A stretch of DNA of 64,000 nt from Ectopseudomonas alcaliphila (GTDB taxonomy: Bacteria; Pseudomonadota; Gammaproteobacteria; Pseudomonadales; Pseudomonadaceae). Made by a program: the position numbers and the translations under genes. Shown here piece by piece: positions 31,514 through 40,082 of this stretch. Below the pieces are notes generated by a model that ran no database searches, was not told the origin of the DNA, and saw only the letters and a program-made list of their open reading frames with translations. The stretch covers positions 102,636-166,635 of the forward strand of contig NZ_FNAE01000007.1 in NCBI RefSeq assembly GCF_900101755.1, read 5' to 3'. Each line of letters starts with the position of its first letter. Positions within the stretch are counted from its first letter, which is position 1.

Positions 31514-33694
31514 TCAAGACCTTGCCGCCACCCGTTCCAGCGGCCGGTAGTGTGGAGGGAAGCGGGCCACGATTTCTTCCAGTGGCACCGGTTTGCTGAA
31601 CAGATAGCCCTGTACCTGATCGCAGTCGCGCTCCTGCAGGAACGCCAGCTGCTCGGCGGTTTCCACGCCTTCGGCGACGACCTTCAGATGCAGGGCGTGG
31701 GCCATGGCGATGATGGCGTGGACGATCTCGCGGTCCTGACTGGAGTGGGCCACGTCCTGAATGAAGGAACGGTCGACCTTCAGCGTATCCAGCGGTAGGC
31801 GGCGCAGGTAGGCGAGCGAGGAATAACCGGTGCCGAAGTCGTCGATGGACAGGCTGACGCCCAGCGCGCGGATATTTTCCAACAGGCCGATGGCGCGGTT
31901 GATGTTGCTCAGCAGGGCGCTCTCGGTGACCTCCAGCTCCAGGCAGTGAGCGGGGCAGCGCGTCGAGTTGAGCAGCTGTTCGATGCGCCCAGGCAACTGA
32001 TCGTTGGCCAGGTTCAGCGCCGAGCAGTTGACCGCGATCTTCAACCCCGGATAACCCATGTGATCCAGGCTGTTGAGGTCGATACAGGCGCGGCGCAGCA
32101 CCCAGTTGTCGAGTTGATCGATGAAACCGTTGGCTTCGGCGATGGCGATGAAGCGCTCGGGTGTGAGCAGGCCGTGCTGCGGATGATGCCAGCGCACCAG
32201 GGCTTCGAGTTTGCTCAGCGCGCCGCTGCGCAGATCGATGATCGGTTGATAGAACAGGGTCAGGCCGCTGTCCTGCTGCAGGGCCTGGCGCAGGTCTTCT
32301 TCCAGTTGCAGCTCGAACGAGGCTTTCTGCTTCAGGTGCGGATTGAAGAAATGCACCACGTTGCGCCCGCTGCCCTTGGATTGATACAGCGCCAGATCGG
32401 CATGCTTGAGCAGCTCGTCGGCGTTGCCGCCATCCTGCGGGAACAGGCTGATGCCGACGCTGGTGGTCATCACGATCTTGCGTCCGGAAAAGCTGATCGG
32501 CTCCTTCATGTGCTCCAGCATGCGTGCGGCCAGCGCGCGTGGATCGGCGTTGCTGTCGAGGCTGGCGACCACGCAGAATTCGTCGCCACCGAAGCGCGCG
32601 ATGATGTCGCGCTCCCGCAACGCGCTGCGGATGCGCTGCGCCACCACGCGCAGCAGTTCGTCGCCGGCATCGTGGCCGAGGCTGTCATTGATGCGTTTGA
32701 AGTGGTCGACATCGAGGAACATCACCGCCAGGCTGCGGCCGGTCACCGCGTGCTCCTCCAGGGTGGCGGCGAATACCCGGTTGAAGCCGCGACGGTTGAG
32801 CAGCTCGGTCAGGGGATCGAAATGCGCCGCTTGCTCCAGCGAGGCTTTGGCCTGATCGAGCTGCACCAGCAGGGTAGTGACCCGCTGCAGGTCGCGCTCC
32901 TTGTCGTCGAGCTTGCGGCCGATCCAGGCTGCGGCCAGGCTCAGGCTGAGAATCAACAGGGTGATGGAGGCGACGATCAGCACCAGTTGCACGCTGTTGT
33001 CGGCGCTGCGCAACTGCAGCGGTGTGCCCTCCGGCACCACCAGGTTGAGCGCGGCCATGCCGGTGTAGTGCATCGAGGCGATGGCGGCGCCCATTACCAG
33101 CGCCGCCGAATACTTCATCCAGCGTTGGCGACGCTGCGAACCGTGGCGCACGTAGCGGTTGAGCAGTAGTGCGGCGAAGCTGGCGCTGACGGCGATGACG
33201 ATGGACAGGCTGAACAGGCCGACGTCGTAATAGGCCTGGGCCTCTGAGCGGATCGCGGCCATCCCGCTGTAGTGCATGGCGCTGATGCCCAGGCCGATGA
33301 TGATGGCGGCCAGCAACTGCCGACTCAGACCGGAGCGCGGCGTGACCATGTAGTAGACGGCGAGGAGGGCGGCGGCCAGGGCCACCAGCAGCGACAGTAC
33401 GGTGGTGGCGAGGTCATAGCGAATGGCGACAGGCGCCTGGAACGCCAGCATGCCGATGAAGTGCATGGACCAGATGGCGCCGGCCAGGCACAGCCCGCCA
33501 AGCAATCCCCAGACCAGGCGCATGCTGCGTCTTTGTACCTGATCGAGATGCCTGGCGATGGTCAGCGTGCTGAGGCTGCCGACGCTGGCGAGGACGTACG
33601 ACAGGACCACCAGCCAGGGATCGTGTTCGCAATCGAGCAGCAGCCGGCCCTGCTCGGGCAGGTCTGCGAGAAAGCGGATCGAGAGTCCTTCCAT
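31514..33694 (-). CDS. MHYT-GGDEF-EAL membrane protein (c-di-GMP synthesis/degradation), MucR/NbdA-like
   Basis: The 726-residue protein has an N-terminal MHYT sensor of about seven TM helices with three copper/gas-site motifs: MHFIGM at 78, MHYSGM at 140 and MHYTGM at 208. A GGDEF domain (core GGDEF at 369-373, inhibitory site RERD at 360-363) follows, then an EAL domain (EALVRW at 497, DDFGTGYSSLAYL, VDRSFI). Both catalytic motifs look intact, so it may make or degrade c-di-GMP. MHYT proteins of this layout in Pseudomonas respond to NO or oxygen. ATG 33694 is preferred over GTG 33700. It starts 64 bp after the tubulin-like gene on the same strand; a 7-bp-armed hairpin (33718-33750) lies between them. 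Confidence 0.92.
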   Translation of the reverse strand: MEGLSIRFLADLPEQGRLLLDCEHDPWLVVLSYVLASVGSLSTLTIARHLDQVQRRSMRLVWGLLGGLCLAGAIWSMHFIGMLAFQAPVAIRYDLATTVLSLLVALAAALLAVYYMVTPRSGLSRQLLAAIIIGLGISAMHYSGMAAIRSEAQAYYDVGLFSLSIVIAVSASFAALLLNRYVRHGSQRRQRWMKYSAALVMGAAIASMHYTGMAALNLVVPEGTPLQLRSADNSVQLVLIVASITLLILSLSLAAAWIGRKLDDKERDLQRVTTLLVQLDQAKASLEQAAHFDPLTELLNRRGFNRVFAATLEEHAVTGRSLAVMFLDVDHFKRINDSLGHDAGDELLRVVAQRIRSALRERDIIARFGGDEFCVVASLDSNADPRALAARMLEHMKEPISFSGRKIVMTTSVGISLFPQDGGNADELLKHADLALYQSKGSGRNVVHFFNPHLKQKASFELQLEEDLRQALQQDSGLTLFYQPIIDLRSGALSKLEALVRWHHPQHGLLTPERFIAIAEANGFIDQLDNWVLRRACIDLNSLDHMGYPGLKIAVNCSALNLANDQLPGRIEQLLNSTRCPAHCLELEVTESALLSNINRAIGLLENIRALGVSLSIDDFGTGYSSLAYLRRLPLDTLKVDRSFIQDVAHSSQDREIVHAIIAMAHALHLKVVAEGVETAEQLAFLQERDCDQVQGYLFSKPVPLEEIVARFPPHYRPLERVAARS

Positions 33695-33758
33695 AGTCAC
33701 CCCGCTCGGCGGCGGCTAGCGTGCCCTGTTCAGTGAAGCACAAGCACGCTCGTACCAC

Positions 33759-35930
33759 CTATTTTCCATAATCGTTGAGCGAGATGACCCGGGTCTTGCC
33801 GATGCGGTGACGGTAGATCTCGCGCAGGTACTTGACCGCCTGTTTGACGCTTTCGCGTGACAGGCGGATGTCGTTGATCGACACGAACTTCTCCGCGTCG
33901 TGGATCAGCTCGCGGTACTTCTTCTCGTACATCGGCTTGATCGCGTACCAGTTGGTGTCGAGGATCTTCGCCGGGTCTTCATGCTCGTTGAGCATGGCGT
34001 CGAGCTGCGCCTCGTTGAAGCGCTCGGAGACGATGAAGTCGAGCATGGCATCGTCCAGGCTGTCGTCGAAGCGGTACTGGTCACGCGCGAAGCAGCGCTT
34101 GATATAGGCGACGATCAGGGTCAGGAAGTCGTCCGACAGGCACGGGCTCTTGACGATCAGGGTGGTCAGCGAGAGGTTGGCCGATGCACCGATCACCAGC
34201 GCGTAGCGCTTGAGGGTGGTGTTGGGGAAGAGGTTGTTGAGGTGGGTCTTGAGCCGGTTCAGGTCCATGTAGGACAGCTTGTAGTCCTTGGGCAGGGAGA
34301 CGATGGACACCACCGAGGAGCAGTTCTTGAAGAAGTGCAGGTCGCTCAGTTGCGTGGCGTCGTAGCCGCTGGACTTGTACTGTTCCAGCGCCTGGCGATA
34401 GCGCTTGGATTCGATCGGCAGCAGGCTGATGCCTTCGATGGCCTGGGTGACCTTGTTGAAGTGCGGCAGGTCGATGGAGCGGAAGAACAGATCGTCGATG
34501 TTCAGCCGTGGCGGGCTTTGCTCCTTGTCCAGTACGCGGAATTTCTCCGATAGCTGGGCGTGCTGTTCGGGCACCACGGATTCGGCGTAGGCCACGGCCA
34601 CCGGGCCGGCCAGGCTCATGAACAGGTCGTTGGCGTCGAGGCGGATGGTTTCGCCGATGTCGATGCCGGCGCGGCGGAAGTAGTTCTGGTCGTAGTCGCT
34701 GGTCACCGCCTGGGCAGTGAGAATGTTGAAGATCTGCTGCGAGATGTACTGGTTGGCGTGGCGCTCCATGGCGGTCACGTCGATGTTGTGGATGCTGCCG
34801 TCACCGCTTTCTTCGGCGTAACGCATGATGTCGTTGGAGATCAGCATCATCGCGTTCCACGGGCGGATGCGGCGCATCACGCTTTCGGCGCTGTTCTGCT
34901 CGTTGTCGAAGTTGTAGGAGAAGTCCCATTCCTCGGCCAGGTACTTGCACAGCAGGCGTCCGGCGTTGATGTGCAGCGCCTCAGACATCTCGCTGCGCTG
35001 GTCGGAGATGTTCGGCAGGATGCAGATGCCGCTGGTGAAGATCGGCTCGAAGACGAAACCGCGTTCGCGCTCGGCCTCGCCTTCGTCCGGCGTCTTGCTG
35101 TCGAAGGTCTTGCTCATGTAGGCGAACTGTTGCGCCAGGCCGAACTCCGAGGCCATGCCCGAGCCGGTGCCGCCGCCGGCGCTGAAGATGTAGAAGTACA
35201 AGCGCGACTGGTTGGCCTTGATCCCGCAGGAGTCGATCAGGTAGCTGTGGATGAACTTCCAGTCTTCGTTGGAGAAACGCTGGGTGTCCTTGTTGAGGAT
35301 GATCTTGGCCAGGTACTGACCGAGGATCGGCGCGTTGCCGGCACCACCGGCATGCACCTCGGACAGATCCATGATCTTCATCTTGCTGTAATCGTCGAGA
35401 AAGCCGCTCATCTCGCCCTTGCGCGAGAAGCGAATGCGCCCGGCGATGTCCTTGTCGAGGTCGCCGAGCATCACCAGCGGTTCGATCAGGAACACCGGCT
35501 TGCTGCTCTTGCGCGGGGCGCGCAGCAGATTGCTGCGAATCCAGCGGCTGGGGCGCGAGGCCTGCTCGATGGCGGCAGTGGCTTCGCTGTGAAACTCTTC
35601 CAGATAGAACTGGCGTGCGTTGTAGACCAGGGAGGCGACGTCCAGGGCGATGTTCGAGCCGCAGCGGCCAAGGCCGATCAGGCACACCGAGGGAAACTGC
35701 TGGATGCGGCTCGACTCGCCCTCATCCAGCGGCTCGCCCAGGGGGAACACCATGTTGCGCAGGCCATCGAGGTTATCGAGGATGCGCTCGATATCGCGTT
35801 CGGTGAAATACAGGTACTGCTCGCCGCTAGCGCTGCGCCCCGGCAGCGCGGGTGGCGCCAGCAGGTTGTCGGCGATATCGGCCAGGGTGGCTTCCTTTGC
35901 GGGGGCTACGGCGTCTTTTTTAGTTTTCAT
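33759..35930 (-). CDS. Tubulin/FtsZ-superfamily GTPase-like protein
   Basis: This 723-residue protein contains the tubulin-superfamily nucleotide loops in order: T1 as LIGLGRCGSNI (84-94), a T3-like HAGGAGNAPILG (193-204), and the defining glycine-rich T4 loop FSAGGGTGSGMAS (249-261). A candidate T7 catalytic loop is RLDANDLFMSLAG (430-442). The wide spacing of the loops and the length (FtsZ is about 400) point to an FtsZ-like family with insertions, not to cell-division FtsZ. No signal peptide or TM segment is seen. The last 180 residues are helical and charged. It is followed by an MHYT-GGDEF-EAL gene, probably in one operon, linking it to c-di-GMP or the membrane. The function is unknown. 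Confidence 0.75.
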   Translation of the reverse strand: MKTKKDAVAPAKEATLADIADNLLAPPALPGRSASGEQYLYFTERDIERILDNLDGLRNMVFPLGEPLDEGESSRIQQFPSVCLIGLGRCGSNIALDVASLVYNARQFYLEEFHSEATAAIEQASRPSRWIRSNLLRAPRKSSKPVFLIEPLVMLGDLDKDIAGRIRFSRKGEMSGFLDDYSKMKIMDLSEVHAGGAGNAPILGQYLAKIILNKDTQRFSNEDWKFIHSYLIDSCGIKANQSRLYFYIFSAGGGTGSGMASEFGLAQQFAYMSKTFDSKTPDEGEAERERGFVFEPIFTSGICILPNISDQRSEMSEALHINAGRLLCKYLAEEWDFSYNFDNEQNSAESVMRRIRPWNAMMLISNDIMRYAEESGDGSIHNIDVTAMERHANQYISQQIFNILTAQAVTSDYDQNYFRRAGIDIGETIRLDANDLFMSLAGPVAVAYAESVVPEQHAQLSEKFRVLDKEQSPPRLNIDDLFFRSIDLPHFNKVTQAIEGISLLPIESKRYRQALEQYKSSGYDATQLSDLHFFKNCSSVVSIVSLPKDYKLSYMDLNRLKTHLNNLFPNTTLKRYALVIGASANLSLTTLIVKSPCLSDDFLTLIVAYIKRCFARDQYRFDDSLDDAMLDFIVSERFNEAQLDAMLNEHEDPAKILDTNWYAIKPMYEKKYRELIHDAEKFVSINDIRLSRESVKQAVKYLREIYRHRIGKTRVISLNDYGK

Positions 35931-35958
35931 CAGTGACAGTCCGGCGAGTCAGTGGGGT

Positions 35959-35996
35959 ATTGGCCATTGGCCATAAAATGACCAACCCCATTGGTT
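35959..35996. promoter_or_regulatory. Direct and inverted repeats upstream of the tubulin-like gene
   Basis: ATTGGCC occurs twice in tandem (35959-35965, 35966-35972), followed by the dyad ACCAA-CCCCA-TTGGT (35981-35995). They lie 29-65 bp before the start codon, where an operator or promoter element is expected. No known factor is identified. Confidence 0.45.
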
Positions 35997-36321
35997 CTAG
36001 CACGGAAAAAAGCACTTTGCCTTATTCCCCACAGATATGAGCTGCTTCGGCTGTTACGCCTCAGCGCTGGGCATCAACCAAGCGAACGGTTGCAGACAAG
36101 CGCCGGCAACGGCTCCAGATTGCTGGCCAACCAGCATGCGGCAGGTGCTGCCAGGGTAGGCGCCACTGCGCCAGGCCGCACGCGGACAACAAGAAAGAGG
36201 CATTGCCAATCAGCAAGCCTCGAATGCCTGGCGCAGATCATGGTCGGGGGCCTGGCAGCCCGCGACGCGCTACGCAACGGCACGCTCTGCTAGGGCGTGC
36301 CGTTCGCAGCAATATCAGCCG

Positions 36322-36383
36322 TAGGGTGGATGTGGCTTTTTACATCCACCAGAGCGCTGGGTCGGTAAAGCGTGATCCACCCT
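36322..36383. repeat. REP-like inverted repeat (GTAGGGTGGAT type)
   Basis: GGTGGATGT (36326-36334) pairs with ACATCCACC (36343-36351), and a further GATCCACCCT follows at 36375. It lies just after the stop of the quinone-oxidoreductase-like gene and could also serve as its terminator. Confidence 0.5.
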
Positions 36384-36387
36384 GGCC

Positions 36388-37365
36388 TCAGGGCACCAGC
36401 AGAATCTTGCCGTCACGCTCGCCGCTGGCGGCCGCCGTTACGGCGTCCTTGATGTGTTCCAGGTCATAGGTCGCCGCGACGCGGGTCTTCAGCTTGCCGC
36501 CGGCGATCAGCTGCACCAGCTCACCGAATACCTTCATCTGCTGCGCCGGGCTGGCCTGCTGGAACCACTTGGCCAGCCAGAAGCCGCGCAGGGTCACGTC
36601 ACGGAATACGAAGGAGGCCGGTGAAACCTGACAGGCCTGGCCGCTCATCATGCCGTAATTCACCAGCACGCCGCCGTTGGCCAGCACTGCTGCCAGGTTG
36701 TCGGTGCTGACGCCGCCGACCGCATCGATACCCAGGCGTACTTCGGCGCCGCCAGTGGCTGCGCGCACACGTTTGGCCAGGTCCGGGCCATCCACCAGCA
36801 CCAGGTCACCGCCTTCAGCCTCGACGCCGGCAATGGCCGAATCACGGCGTACCACGTTGATGGTCTTGAAACCACGCAGCTTGGCCAGCTGGATCAGGTA
36901 GCTGCCGACGCCTGAGTTGGCGGCGTTCTGGATCACCCAGTCGCCCGGTTTGAGGTCGACGAACTCGCTGAGCAGCAGCGAGGCGGTCGGCGGGTTGACG
37001 GTCAGCATGGCCAGTTGCAGCGGGTCGGCATCCGGCAGCGGGATGAGTTTTTCCGCTGGAGCATTCAGAGCCGTGACCCAGGTACCGCAGCCCACCGGCA
37101 GCAACACGGTCTGGCCGACCTTGAAATTGCTGACGCCTTCACCGAGCGCTTCGACCTTGCCGACGCCTTCGTTACCGCCCACGGCCGGCAGCGGTGGCAG
37201 CATGCCGTAGGCACCGGTGAGGGTCAGCACGTCGGACGGATTGATCGGCGCAGCCAATACCTTGACCCGCACCTGTCCGGCGGTGGGTTCCGGCAGCTGT
37301 AGCGGCACGGCGCTGATCACGTCCTGCGGTACCGGGCCGCGTTGTTGGTATTCGGCTTTGAGCAT
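36388..37365 (-). CDS. Zinc-independent MDR-family reductase (2-enoyl/quinone reductase-like)
   Basis: The protein has 325 residues from ATG 37365, with GGAG well placed before it; the frame is open to 37449. It is a medium-chain dehydrogenase/reductase: GroES-like N-terminal domain (AAPINPSDVLTLTGAYG, PAVGGNEGVGKVEALG), then the NADP-binding domain with NAANSGVGSYLIQLAKLRGFKTINVVRR. It lacks the zinc-ligand cysteine pattern of alcohol dehydrogenases and resembles the mitochondrial 2-enoyl thioester reductase group. The substrate may be an enoyl-CoA/ACP or a quinone. It appears to be a single-gene unit. Confidence 0.85.
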   Translation of the reverse strand: MLKAEYQQRGPVPQDVISAVPLQLPEPTAGQVRVKVLAAPINPSDVLTLTGAYGMLPPLPAVGGNEGVGKVEALGEGVSNFKVGQTVLLPVGCGTWVTALNAPAEKLIPLPDADPLQLAMLTVNPPTASLLLSEFVDLKPGDWVIQNAANSGVGSYLIQLAKLRGFKTINVVRRDSAIAGVEAEGGDLVLVDGPDLAKRVRAATGGAEVRLGIDAVGGVSTDNLAAVLANGGVLVNYGMMSGQACQVSPASFVFRDVTLRGFWLAKWFQQASPAQQMKVFGELVQLIAGGKLKTRVAATYDLEHIKDAVTAAASGERDGKILLVP

Positions 37366-37515
37366 GTTCTGAGTCTCCTGAAGGCAGGCGCAAAATGCGT
37401 GCAGCCAGTCTAGCCGCGATAGGGCAAAGCGGAGTGAATCGGCCGGCATCCATTCTGGTTATGAGGGGCGCATGGCGTCTATGCTCTGCCAGGGGCGGTC
37501 GGTGCCGGAGGTGGC

Positions 37516-38241
37516 ATGTACAGAAGTTGGATGGTGGCGCTGTTGTCGTGCTGGGCCGTAACGGCGACGGCGCAAGTGCTGCATGTCGGCTTCGGCACGC
37601 ACAAGCCGCCTTATGTCTTCGAGGGTGAGCCGCGTGGTCTGGAGTACGAGCTGGTGGATGGCGCGGCGCGCAATGCCGGTTTCGAGGTGACCGCCTACTA
37701 CGCCCCGATGGAACGCCTGCACCTGATGCTGCGGCGCGGCGAGATCGACGCGATCACCACCACCCATGAGCGCAGCGGGGTAGAGGCCTTCTACTCGGAT
37801 GTCTACATCCAATACCACAACGCAGCGGTGGCGCTGGCCAAGCGCGGTTATCACATCGAGCACATCGCCGATCTCGGCAACTACTCCGTCAGTGCCTTCC
37901 AGCGTGCCCGGGTTTTGCTCGGGCCGGAGTTCGAGCGCATGGCCATGAACAACCCGCGCTACCGCGAGGAGGCGCTGCAGATCAATCGCAACCGCCTGCT
38001 CTACAGTGGCCGCACCGATGTGGTGGTGGGGGACAAGCGGATCATTCGCTATCTCGATCGCGAGGTGGACGATCAGGTCGACGTGACCCAGCCGCTGGCC
38101 TGGTTCGAGATTTTCCCGCCCACGCTTTACCGCGTCGGCTTTCGCCGTGACGAACAGCGTCGGCGTTTCGATGAGGGGCTGCGCATGCTCAGAGAGTCCG
38201 GCGAATATCAGCTTATCGAGCAGCGCTACCTGACGGACTGA
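37516..38241 (+). CDS. Periplasmic solute-binding protein, family 3-like
   Basis: This 241-residue protein has a signal peptide (MYRSWMVALLSCWAVTATA) followed by LHVGFGTHKPPYVFEGEPRGLEYELVDGAARNAGF, the start of the amino-acid-binding type II fold. RGEIDAITTTHERSG is the usual second-lobe entry. No permease or ATPase gene adjoins it, as with the orphan binding protein at 17226. It is followed 83 bp later by the sugar dehydrogenase gene on the same strand. Confidence 0.78.
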   Translation: MYRSWMVALLSCWAVTATAQVLHVGFGTHKPPYVFEGEPRGLEYELVDGAARNAGFEVTAYYAPMERLHLMLRRGEIDAITTTHERSGVEAFYSDVYIQYHNAAVALAKRGYHIEHIADLGNYSVSAFQRARVLLGPEFERMAMNNPRYREEALQINRNRLLYSGRTDVVVGDKRIIRYLDREVDDQVDVTQPLAWFEIFPPTLYRVGFRRDEQRRRFDEGLRMLRESGEYQLIEQRYLTD

Positions 38242-38324
38242 AACCTGAGGAAACTTTTGTGGGGCTGCCACGGCTCAGGGGCTGTTGCACTATGGCCGCT
38301 TGTCTGACGCATGGAGACGCCACG

Positions 38325-39470
38325 ATGCCGCGCCTGAAACCCCTCGCAGCCCTCGGTCTGGTCGCCCTGTTCGGTTATCAGTACAGCTTCGCCGAAGACC
38401 GGCAACTGGCCACCGAGCTGGGCCCACTGAACGTTCACACCGTCGCCGAAGGTCTGGCCAACCCCTGGGCCGTCGCCTTTCTGCCTGATGGCCAGGGCTA
38501 TCTGGTCAGCGAGCGGCCTGGCGCATTGCGTCGGGTGAGCGCCGAGGGCGAGGTTTCGCAGCCGCTGCGCGGCGTACCCAAGGTCTTCGCCGTCGGTCAG
38601 GGCGGTTTGCTCGACGTGGTGCTGTCGCCTGATTTCGCCGAGGACCGCCTGGTCTATCTGTCCTACGCCGAGGAAGGTGACGGCGCTGCCGGTACGGCTG
38701 TCGGGCGCGGCAAGCTGTCTGCCGATGCCACGGCTCTGGAGGGTTTCGAAGTGATCTTCCGCCAGCAGCCGAAGCTGTCCAGTGGCACCCACTTCGGTTC
38801 GCGCCTGGTGTTCGACCGCGACGGCCACCTGTTCATCGCTCTGGGCGACAACAACAATCGCCCCACCGCGCAGGACCTCGACAAACTGCAGGGCAAGCTG
38901 GTGCGTATCTTCCCGGACGGGCGCATCCCCGAGGACAACCCCTTCGTCAGCCGTGACGGCGCGCGTGAGGAAATCTGGTCCTACGGTCATCGCAATCAGC
39001 AGGGCGCAGCGCTCAATCCGTGGAGTGGTCGCCTGTGGACGCATGAGCATGGCCCGCGTGGTGGCGACGAAATCAACGTTCCTGAAGCGGGCAAGAACTA
39101 CGGCTGGCCGCTGGCGACGCACGGGGTGAACTACTCGATGCTGGCGATTCCCGAGGCCAAGGGCAAGACGGTGGAAGGCACCGAGCCGCCTCATCACGTC
39201 TGGGAGAAATCACCGGCGATCAGCGGCATGGCCTTCTACGATGCTGAGCGTTTCCCGGCCTGGCAGCACAATCTGTTCATTGGCGCGCTTTCCGGCCAGG
39301 CGCTGATTCGCCTGCAGCTCGACGGCGACAAGATCGTGCATGAGGAACGCTTGCTGGAGTCGCTCAACGCGCGGGTGCGCGACGTGCGGCAGGGGCCGGA
39401 CGGCTATATTTACGTGCTGACGGATGCGTCGAAAGGGCAGTTGCTGCGCCTGGGGCTGGCGAGCGAGTAA
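38325..39470 (+). CDS. PQQ-dependent sugar (aldose) dehydrogenase family, periplasmic
   Basis: The protein has 381 residues from ATG 38325, with GGAG nine bases upstream; the frame is open to 38259. A signal peptide (MPRLKPLAALGLVALFGYQYSFA) precedes a six-bladed propeller of the soluble glucose/sorbosone dehydrogenase family, like E. coli YliI. Typical blocks are AEGLANPWAVAFLPDGQGYLVSERPG, the PQQ/calcium region SSGTHFGSRLVFDRDGHLFIALGD, SYGHRNQQG and WTHEHGPRGGDEINVPEAGKNYGWP. It would oxidise aldoses in the periplasm. A MITE-like element follows its stop by 1 bp. Confidence 0.9.
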   Translation: MPRLKPLAALGLVALFGYQYSFAEDRQLATELGPLNVHTVAEGLANPWAVAFLPDGQGYLVSERPGALRRVSAEGEVSQPLRGVPKVFAVGQGGLLDVVLSPDFAEDRLVYLSYAEEGDGAAGTAVGRGKLSADATALEGFEVIFRQQPKLSSGTHFGSRLVFDRDGHLFIALGDNNNRPTAQDLDKLQGKLVRIFPDGRIPEDNPFVSRDGAREEIWSYGHRNQQGAALNPWSGRLWTHEHGPRGGDEINVPEAGKNYGWPLATHGVNYSMLAIPEAKGKTVEGTEPPHHVWEKSPAISGMAFYDAERFPAWQHNLFIGALSGQALIRLQLDGDKIVHEERLLESLNARVRDVRQGPDGYIYVLTDASKGQLLRLGLASE

Positions 39471-39471
39471 A

Positions 39472-39611
39472 GGGTGCCTCTAAAAACGTAGACGAGGCAG
39501 TCAGCGCAAGGCGAAAGCAGGCGAAAAAGCGCAGTTTACAAGTTGTAAATGAGCATTTTGAGCCTGTTTTTAACGCAGCGATGACAACGCAGGTAGTTTT
39601 AAGAGGTGCCC
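39472..39611. mobile_element. MITE-like non-autonomous element, 140 bp
   Basis: The ends GGGTGCCTCTAAAAAC (39472-39487) and GTTTTAAGAGGTGCCC (39596-39611) are terminal inverted repeats differing at three of 16 positions. The inside is AT-richer than its surroundings and has no coding capacity. It holds a perfect 15-bp palindrome TTTACAAGTTGTAAA (39535-39549). It lies directly after the sugar dehydrogenase stop codon. Sequences of this look are scattered in other Pseudomonas genomes as far as I recall; no second copy is in the window. Confidence 0.65.
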
Positions 39612-39650
39612 TGAGCGGGGGGCTGGGTGCGCATGTCGCACCCGAGGCTA

Positions 39651-39842
39651 TCACTTCTTGCTGATGGTGATCTGGCGAGTGCCGCCGTAAGTCTGGCCGC
39701 TGACGCCCTTGGCGATCTGCTGGATCTCGCCACCGCCCTGCAGGAAGGCAGCGATCTGCGCCTCGATGGACTCGCGGGTTTCCACGGCAGGGGCGGGTTT
39801 GCTGACTTTGCTGGAGGAGGACTTCACGCGCAGGGTGGCCAT
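39651..39842 (-). CDS. Small hypothetical protein, 63 residues
   Basis: The protein starts MATLRVKSSSSKVSKPAPAV at ATG 39842 (ATG 39848 is an in-frame alternative with AAAGAG just before it) and ends in KK-stop. The N terminus is basic and serine/lysine-rich. The rest (ESIEAQIAAFLQGGGEIQQI then GVSGQTYGG) looks like a short helix and hairpin. It resembles a small conserved Pseudomonas protein of unknown function. It is transcribed toward the MITE-like element. Confidence 0.7.
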   Translation of the reverse strand: MATLRVKSSSSKVSKPAPAVETRESIEAQIAAFLQGGGEIQQIAKGVSGQTYGGTRQITISKK

Positions 39843-40082
39843 GACCATGATCTCTTTCGGATGGGCGGCCGGCCATTATGCCTCAATCGGCCACTTTCTG
39901 CTTGGTTAATCGCCCCGATGCATACCATGACGTCGCCCATGTGTGGCTTCTAGCAGCAGTTTATGACTTGTTTCCCAGGCACTTACGCCAACAATTGACC
40001 GGCCGTCGCTTCGCCACGTCGCCAGCCCGGTCGTTCATCAACTCGGGTAGAATGGCCGGCTGTTTTGGTGAGGTGAAACGCG

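Larger units (their letters stand above)
35931..36387. other. 457-bp intergenic region between tubulin-like and oxidoreductase genes
   Basis: No gene is supported: a 100-codon plus-strand frame (35991-36293) has no ribosome site and resembles nothing. The part next to the tubulin-like gene holds short repeats (listed separately), and the right end holds an inverted repeat of the GTAGGGTGGAT type. Confidence 0.5.

Noticed and set aside
34560..35936. 458-codon plus-strand frame opposite the tubulin-like gene
   Set aside because: The minus frame has superfamily motifs; the plus frame has none and only repeats V/D/H-rich sequence.
35991..36293. 100-codon plus frame in the gap beside the tubulin-like gene
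   Set aside because: No ribosome site, unusual composition, no likeness to a protein; treated as intergenic.
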